Assembly: GCF_003048405.1 (NCBI RefSeq)
Contig: NZ_PIQS01000001.1
Location: 310,001 to 374,000, forward strand
Direction: 5' to 3'
Source of the DNA: Campylobacter concisus
GTDB lineage: Bacteria > Campylobacterota > Campylobacteria > Campylobacterales > Campylobacteraceae
DNA: 64,000 nt
Shown: one piece after another, positions 59,518-64,000 of the stretch
Layout: every line of letters begins with the position of its first letter
How positions within the stretch are numbered: the first letter of the stretch is position 1
Program-made: the position numbers and the translations under genes
The notes under the pieces: model-generated
Database searches by the model: none
Told to the model about the DNA's origin: nothing
The model's input: the letters and a program-made list of their open reading frames with translations, nothing else

Positions 59518-59537
59518 TTGGGGATTTTACTCCCCAA
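59518..59537 (-). terminator. Hairpin after tkt
   Basis: A 7-bp stem TTGGGGA/TCCCCAA around TTTTAC starts 9 bp past the tkt stop. It probably reduces read-through to uppP. Confidence 0.6.
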
Positions 59538-59545
59538 GATTAAAC

Positions 59546-61456
59546 TTATATAAGTTCGCTAGCAAAATTTGCAAGCTTTTGCGGAGTAAATCCGAAGTGA
59601 TCAAATAGCTCATTTGCCTTGCCGCTGGCACCAAAGCTGTTCATGCCATAAACCGCGTCGGCAAATTTATACCACTCAAAGCCAGTTGCAGCTTCAACTG
59701 CGATGATGGTTGTATTTTTATCTAAAATTTTAGCCACGTATTCATCTGGCTGCTCGCAAAGTAGGTCAAAACAAGGAGCTGACACGATGTTTGCACCAAT
59801 GCCTTGTTCGCCAAGAATTTCAGCTGCTTTTACACAGAGTGAGACCTCGCTACCGCTTGCTATAAATGTGATCTTCGCATCTTTTGACGAGCTTAAAAGA
59901 TATGCGCCGTTACTCACCTCTCCAAATTCGCCTTTTGCAAGTGGATCAAGCCCTTGACGGCTAAGCACAAAGGCACTTGGAGCGTTTAAATTTAGAGCCA
60001 CTTTCCAGCTAGCTGCATTTTCGTTGCCATCAGCTGGGCGGAAAGTGTAGAAATTTGGCATCGCTCTAAATGTGCTAAGCTGTTCGATAGGCTGGTGCGT
60101 CGGACCATCTTCGCCAACGCCGATACTATCGTGCGTGAAGACAAAAAAGTGTTTTATGGCCATTAGCGCTGCTATCCTCGCACTTGGCTTTAGATAGTCG
60201 CTGAAGATGAAAAATGTCGCTGAAAATGGCAAGAAAAGGCCATATCTGGCGATACCGTTGTTGATGGCCGCCATAGCGTGCTCTCTGATGCCGTAGTGGA
60301 TATTTTTGCCATTTGGAAAGTCGCCCATACCCTTTAGCTCAGTCTTATTTGAAGGAGCTAAGTCAGCGCTACCGCCGATAAAGCCAGGTAGTTTTTTAGC
60401 TATCTCATTTAAAATGACATGGTTTGTATCTCTTGTGGCTAGCTTTTTGTCGCTAAAGTCAGGGAATTCGATCTTACTAAAGTCTGGATTAAGAAGCGAG
60501 TTTAGTAAATTTTTGCCTTCAATGCTTAGTGCCTCAACCTTTTTGTTCCACATCGCTTCTTCAAGATCGCCCTTTTCAACTGCGCCTCTAAACCTTAAAA
60601 GCACGTCCTCGTCAATGGCAAATTTCTTCTCGGGATCAAAACCAGCTGCAGCCTTTGCCTTTTTGATGATCTCTTCGCCAAGTGGGGCGCCGTGGCTGTG
60701 GTGGCTGCCTTCAAGCTCCATTGCACCACGTGCTATGCGTGTATTTGCGATGATAAGATATGGCGACTCTTTCTCGTTTGCCTGCTCTAGTGCAAATTCG
60801 ATCTGGTCATAATCGTGTCCATCGATACGCGCGACCTCCCAGCCCTGCGCCTCAAACCTCGCTTTTACATCCTCACTAAAAGCTATCGCCGTGTCGCCCT
60901 CGATCGTAATGTTATTTGAGTCGTAAATGAGCACAAGGTTATCTAGTCTTAAATTTCCGGCTACCGAACATGCCTCGTAGCTTATACCCTCTTCAAGATC
61001 GCCGTCGCCGCAAAGGCAGTAAATTTTATGATCGATTATTTTATTGTCTGGTTCATTTAGCACGTTTGCAGCGTATTTTTCTGCCATAGCTAGGCCAACT
61101 GCATTTGCTATACCTTGGCCAAGTGGGCCAGTAGCAACCTCAACGCCTGGAGTGTGAATTTCTGGGTGTCCTGGAGTGTTTGAGCCAAGTTGTCGAAAAT
61201 TTTTAAGCTCATCAAGGCTTAAATCGTAGCCGCTTAGGTGCAAGAAGCTATAAACCAAACTTGAAGCGTGACCACCGCTAAAAACGAGCCTATCTCTATT
61301 TAGCCATTTTGGATTTTTTGGATTGTGTTTTAAAAAGTTGCTTAAAACCACCATAATATCAGCTAGACCCATAGGTGCGCCTGGGTGTCCGCTGTTAGCG
61401 TTTTGCACCATGTCAGCGCACAAAAATCTTATAGTATCGGCTTGTTTTTTTAGCAT
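59546..61456 (-). CDS. tkt: Transketolase
   Basis: This 636-aa protein has the TPP-binding block CGDGDLEEGISYEACSVAGN (about 147-166), NSGHPGAPMGLADIMVVL near the start, the pyrimidine-domain HDSIGVGEDGPTHQPIEQL and FRPADGNE. The length is normal. It moves two-carbon units in the pentose phosphate pathway, essential for pentose supply in bacteria without a complete glycolysis. An AAAGGAGATCAT site precedes the ATG. Confidence 0.95.
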   Translation of the reverse strand: MLKKQADTIRFLCADMVQNANSGHPGAPMGLADIMVVLSNFLKHNPKNPKWLNRDRLVFSGGHASSLVYSFLHLSGYDLSLDELKNFRQLGSNTPGHPEIHTPGVEVATGPLGQGIANAVGLAMAEKYAANVLNEPDNKIIDHKIYCLCGDGDLEEGISYEACSVAGNLRLDNLVLIYDSNNITIEGDTAIAFSEDVKARFEAQGWEVARIDGHDYDQIEFALEQANEKESPYLIIANTRIARGAMELEGSHHSHGAPLGEEIIKKAKAAAGFDPEKKFAIDEDVLLRFRGAVEKGDLEEAMWNKKVEALSIEGKNLLNSLLNPDFSKIEFPDFSDKKLATRDTNHVILNEIAKKLPGFIGGSADLAPSNKTELKGMGDFPNGKNIHYGIREHAMAAINNGIARYGLFLPFSATFFIFSDYLKPSARIAALMAIKHFFVFTHDSIGVGEDGPTHQPIEQLSTFRAMPNFYTFRPADGNENAASWKVALNLNAPSAFVLSRQGLDPLAKGEFGEVSNGAYLLSSSKDAKITFIASGSEVSLCVKAAEILGEQGIGANIVSAPCFDLLCEQPDEYVAKILDKNTTIIAVEAATGFEWYKFADAVYGMNSFGASGKANELFDHFGFTPQKLANFASELI

Positions 61457-61566
61457 ATGATCTCCTTTTATTGCGCTAGATTATACAAAAAAGTGATTAA
61501 AACTTGCCTTGCATTTTTGTCCAAAATGTCTAAATAGTGATATAAATTTTTAAATTTTTAGTAGTA

Positions 61567-61590
61567 AAAAGCTAGAAATTTCTAGCTTTT
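61567..61590 (-). terminator. Palindromic terminator after ispA
   Basis: A 24-bp perfect palindrome (arms AAAAGCTAGAAA/TTTCTAGCTTTT) overlaps the ispA stop codon and ends in a T tract. It separates ispA from tkt. Confidence 0.75.
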
Positions 61591-62488
61591 ATCTGAGATG
61601 TTTATCTGTAAGCTCTAAAATCATCTTTGCGATGTTTGCATCTATCTGTTTTAGCGCCTCTTCTATCTCACTAATTAGCTCATCTTTTTTCTTTTTTGCA
61701 CCTTCAAGGCCAAGCAAATTTGTAAATGAGTTTTTAGCTAGGTCGTTATGCACAGGCTTTCCAGCAGCTGCCTCGTCGCTTGTAAGATCGATGATGTCAT
61801 CTTGTATCTGAAAAGCAAGCCCAAGCTTTAGGCCGATATCATAAATTTTATCACACTCTATTTCGCTTAAATTTACTATCACAGCACCCATTTTTAGGCT
61901 AGTGGCGATGAGCTTTGCGGTCTTGTGGATGTGTAAAAAGACTAGCTCATCAAAGCTTAGCATTTTGCCAGAGAGACCAAATTTAGCCTTTGCTCTTTTG
62001 ATATCCTCTTTGTTTGTATTTTCAAAAAAACAATCAAGCGCCTGACCTAGCACCATGCCGCTAACGCCAGCATTTTCGCTTAAAATTTCCACGCATTTTA
62101 TACGTGTTTGAGCTGGCAGTTTAGCACGTGAAATTTCATAAAAAGCATGTGTATTTAGCGCATCTCCTGCAAGTATAGCAGTCGTCTCATCGTAGGTGAC
62201 GTGAAGCGTTGGTGTACCGCGCCTTAGACTTGCATTGTCCATCGAAGGTAAGTCGTCATGGATGAGTGAGTAAGTGTGCATCATCTCAAGCCCCAAAGCC
62301 ACCCTCATAGCCTTTTGCGTGAGGCTTTTATCCACGTTTTCCACCACGCCAAGTAACAAAAGCGCCCTAAAGTGCTTACCTCCCGCCTTTAGCATAACGC
62401 CAAGCGCCTCCTCGTAGTAAGGGTGAAAGCTCGGTGCCTTTGGCAAATTTGCGTTTAGAAATTTTACAAAGTCCTCAAGTAAGCTCAT
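61589..62488 (-). CDS. ispA: IspA, (2E,6E)-farnesyl diphosphate synthase
   Basis: This 299-aa polyprenyl synthetase has the first Asp-rich motif DDLPSMD (78-84, in HTYSLIHDDLPSMDNASLRR) and the second QIQDDIIDL (about 222-230). Both are of the short-chain type. It condenses isopentenyl diphosphate with DMAPP/GPP to FPP, the precursor of undecaprenyl phosphate and quinone side chains. It overlaps the PDZ gene by 4 bp. Confidence 0.93.
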   Translation of the reverse strand: MSLLEDFVKFLNANLPKAPSFHPYYEEALGVMLKAGGKHFRALLLLGVVENVDKSLTQKAMRVALGLEMMHTYSLIHDDLPSMDNASLRRGTPTLHVTYDETTAILAGDALNTHAFYEISRAKLPAQTRIKCVEILSENAGVSGMVLGQALDCFFENTNKEDIKRAKAKFGLSGKMLSFDELVFLHIHKTAKLIATSLKMGAVIVNLSEIECDKIYDIGLKLGLAFQIQDDIIDLTSDEAAAGKPVHNDLAKNSFTNLLGLEGAKKKKDELISEIEEALKQIDANIAKMILELTDKHLR

Positions 62489-63594
62489 TTTGGTACTCTT
62501 GCAAAGAACTGAAAATCATTTCTAGTAAATAGAAGCGTAAAGTTTTTTAATTCACCAAGCTTCTCTAAAAGCTCTTCACGACTACTCACGCTCTGTTTAT
62601 CAAAACCCAAAATTTTATCACCAATCTTGATGCCAAAAATTTCTGCATTCGACTTTGGCTCGACCTTGGTAACGACTAAATTTTTATCCACCGTGATACC
62701 ATAATCCACCAAAATCTTATCATCAAGCATTGTTTGTGGCTCTTTTGGCATGATGTTGAAATTTGGTATATCAAGGCTTGAAGGGGCGTCTACATCGAGG
62801 CTTTGGTTAAATTTCACATCCCCACTTACTGGCACCTGAAAGAGCATTTCTTGCTTATCGCGCTTCACGATGATGTCAAGCTTTGCGCCCTTTGGAGCAA
62901 AAAGCACCATTTCATTTAGCTCTCTTAGGCTCTTTGGCTTGATGCCATTTACACTCACAAGCTCATCATCGACCATCATCATCTTACCGCGACCCAAAGG
63001 ATCAACAAGACCCACAAAAAATTTATCCTCTTTTTGCAAGAACTTCACGCCGATATCGCCGTAATAGACGTCATCATAAGATACAAAGTGCTTTAGGTAG
63101 CGATTTGGTATAAATTTATCAGCTCCAACGGCTATGCCTATCATCTTGCAACAAGGTGTGTTTATCTCGCCAGTTGCGTTATACTCGAAGCTTAGCGTAT
63201 CAAAATCGCCTAAATTTTGCCCTAAAGACTTGATATGTCCCATGACGGTGTTGTTAGAGTCATTTAAGATGCCAACCCAAGTGCTCTTTTTGATGCGCTC
63301 TTCATTAGTCTCATCAGCCATCACAACGGGGCTTAGCTCCTTGCTAGAGCGCACTAAGAAAAGCTGCAAATATGGGTCAAATTTGACATATTCGCCAAGT
63401 GGGGCTCCCTCGCTTTTTGGCACTGCGATCAAATTTTTAGTGATAGCCACGCCAAAGTGTTTATTTACCGAGACGATTGAGTTTTTGTTCTTTTCAAAGC
63501 AGGCGTTAAAGTCCTCTTGCGTAGGCCTAGGATCGGCGTTTAGGCAAAGCGCTGATAGCAAAAATGCAAGGGCAAATTTATATTTTAGTCTCAT
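62485..63594 (-). CDS. Exported PDZ-domain protein, degenerate trypsin-like fold
   Basis: This 369-aa protein has a signal peptide (KFALAFLLSALCLNA). The N-terminal two-thirds resembles an HtrA-like protease barrel without an evident GNSGG catalytic serine. A PDZ domain lies at the C-terminus (about 300-369, VTKVEPKSNAEIFGIKIGDK). A second PDZ-like segment is near 205-255 (MMMVDDELVSVNGIKPKSLR). It is conserved in this position in Campylobacter; the role may be periplasmic chaperone or scaffold. Confidence 0.75.
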   Translation of the reverse strand: MRLKYKFALAFLLSALCLNADPRPTQEDFNACFEKNKNSIVSVNKHFGVAITKNLIAVPKSEGAPLGEYVKFDPYLQLFLVRSSKELSPVVMADETNEERIKKSTWVGILNDSNNTVMGHIKSLGQNLGDFDTLSFEYNATGEINTPCCKMIGIAVGADKFIPNRYLKHFVSYDDVYYGDIGVKFLQKEDKFFVGLVDPLGRGKMMMVDDELVSVNGIKPKSLRELNEMVLFAPKGAKLDIIVKRDKQEMLFQVPVSGDVKFNQSLDVDAPSSLDIPNFNIMPKEPQTMLDDKILVDYGITVDKNLVVTKVEPKSNAEIFGIKIGDKILGFDKQSVSSREELLEKLGELKNFTLLFTRNDFQFFARVPK

Positions 63595-63905
63595 TTTATC
63601 CCCATCGAAGCAAGACCGCCAAGCATCCTTGAAGCGGTGTTTTTCTTATCAGCCTCAACTGATTTTAGCACGTCATTTACGGCGCTTATTAGCAAAATTT
63701 GCATGCTCTCTTTATCTTCAAGCAAGCTATCATCTATGCTGATATCAAGTATCTCACCGCTGCCGTTTGCTCTCACGCTTACTAGTCCGCCACCGCTTTT
63801 TGCACCAAATTCTTTATTTTTGCTCTCTTCTTCCATCTGCTTGGCCTGCTTTTGCACATCCTCGAGCATCTGCCCCATCTTTGAAAAGTCAAATCCCTCA
63901 AACAT
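63591..63905 (-). CDS. YbaB/EbfC nucleoid-associated protein
   Basis: This 104-aa protein has the family layout: helical start (QMLEDVQKQAKQMEEESKNK), beta centre (GLVSVRANGSGEILDISID) and helical end (MQILLISAVNDVLKSVEADK). It is a dimeric DNA-binding protein of the nucleoid. It overlaps the PDZ gene by 4 bp and lies 3 bp after the probable panD. Confidence 0.88.
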   Translation of the reverse strand: MFEGFDFSKMGQMLEDVQKQAKQMEEESKNKEFGAKSGGGLVSVRANGSGEILDISIDDSLLEDKESMQILLISAVNDVLKSVEADKKNTASRMLGGLASMGIK

Positions 63906-63908
63906 CGC

Positions 63909-64000
63909 CTACTCCTTTATGATCTCGTTTTTGTTATTTACATGCACGATGGTTGGCTTAAATTTCTTAGCCTTTTTAAATTTCATACTAGCGTATGCCA
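63909..64000 (-). CDS. panD: Probable panD (aspartate 1-decarboxylase), 3' end only
   Basis: The last 29 codons before TAG (63911-63909) read AYASMKFKKAKKFKPTIVHV, then NNKNEIIKE. This matches the C-terminal pattern of PanD (Y...A..FKP.IV.V...N). The gene continues off the window edge. PanD makes beta-alanine for pantothenate. The call rests on a short segment and context. Confidence 0.6.
   Translation of the reverse strand, partial: AYASMKFKKAKKFKPTIVHVNNKNEIIKE

Overview
The window looks like the chromosome of a Campylobacter close to C. concisus. It is AT-rich with an epsilonproteobacterial gene set: a clade II nos cluster encoding a Sec-exported NosZ with a fused cytochrome c domain, a NosG/NosH/NosC1/NosC2 electron-transfer set, cysteine-rich Sel1 proteins, and a panD-ybaB-PDZ-ispA-tkt neighbourhood. 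The species is inferred from gene content and style, not from a database comparison.

Layout. (1) 1-3226: host genes, namely a DUF411 protein, an SbmA/BacA-like transporter, an M48 lipoprotein protease and a decayed GNAT acetyltransferase. (2) 3227-38867: a complete-looking prophage of about 35.6 kb in the 3' end of tRNA-Ser(GGA), bounded by a 14-bp att core. (3) 38868-41653: a decayed, more GC-rich fragment of an iron/siderophore ABC transporter locus with a methyltransferase, abutting a truncated host gene. (4) 41653-46498: small host genes and an iron-uptake ORF in which an inner-membrane PepSY protein and a TonB-dependent receptor are read as one 1064-aa chain. (5) 46634-56222: the nos operon for N2O respiration. 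(6) 56621-64000: moaC, a YbeD/HP0495-like gene, a coiled-coil protein, uppP, tkt, ispA, a PDZ protein, ybaB/ebfC and the end of a probable panD.

Prophage logic. The leftward early operon (12334 to 4688) carries a RecE-like exonuclease and RecT-like annealing protein, SSB, an adenine methyltransferase, a YopX protein, many small unknown genes and an excisionase-like protein facing the integrase. A CI/LexA-like S24 repressor (15781-16491) lies between two promoter regions that share four 15-bp operators of the form GAYAC-N5-GTRTC. Rightward genes encode a replisome organiser with an internal iteron-like array, a second methyltransferase, nucleases, small and large terminase, portal, scaffold-like protein, internal virion or ejection proteins, an SU10-type capsid protein, tail fibre, spanins, holin candidate and endolysin.

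Between the early operon and the repressor is an accessory island (12794-15752): a secreted Sel1-type protein, an exported thermonuclease, a three-TM coiled-coil protein, and a Panacea/DUF4065 protein with a palindrome at its promoter. The Panacea plus membrane-protein pair is the best candidate here for an undescribed toxin-antitoxin or phage-exclusion system.

Several genes are interrupted in ways that suggest recoding, phase variation, decay or base-calling error: an in-frame TAA in ssb that removes its acidic tail, a -1 frame change at an A7 tract joining the last two phage genes, a 6-A tract that fuses the PepSY and TonB-receptor genes, and nonsense and frameshift changes in the fec-like genes.
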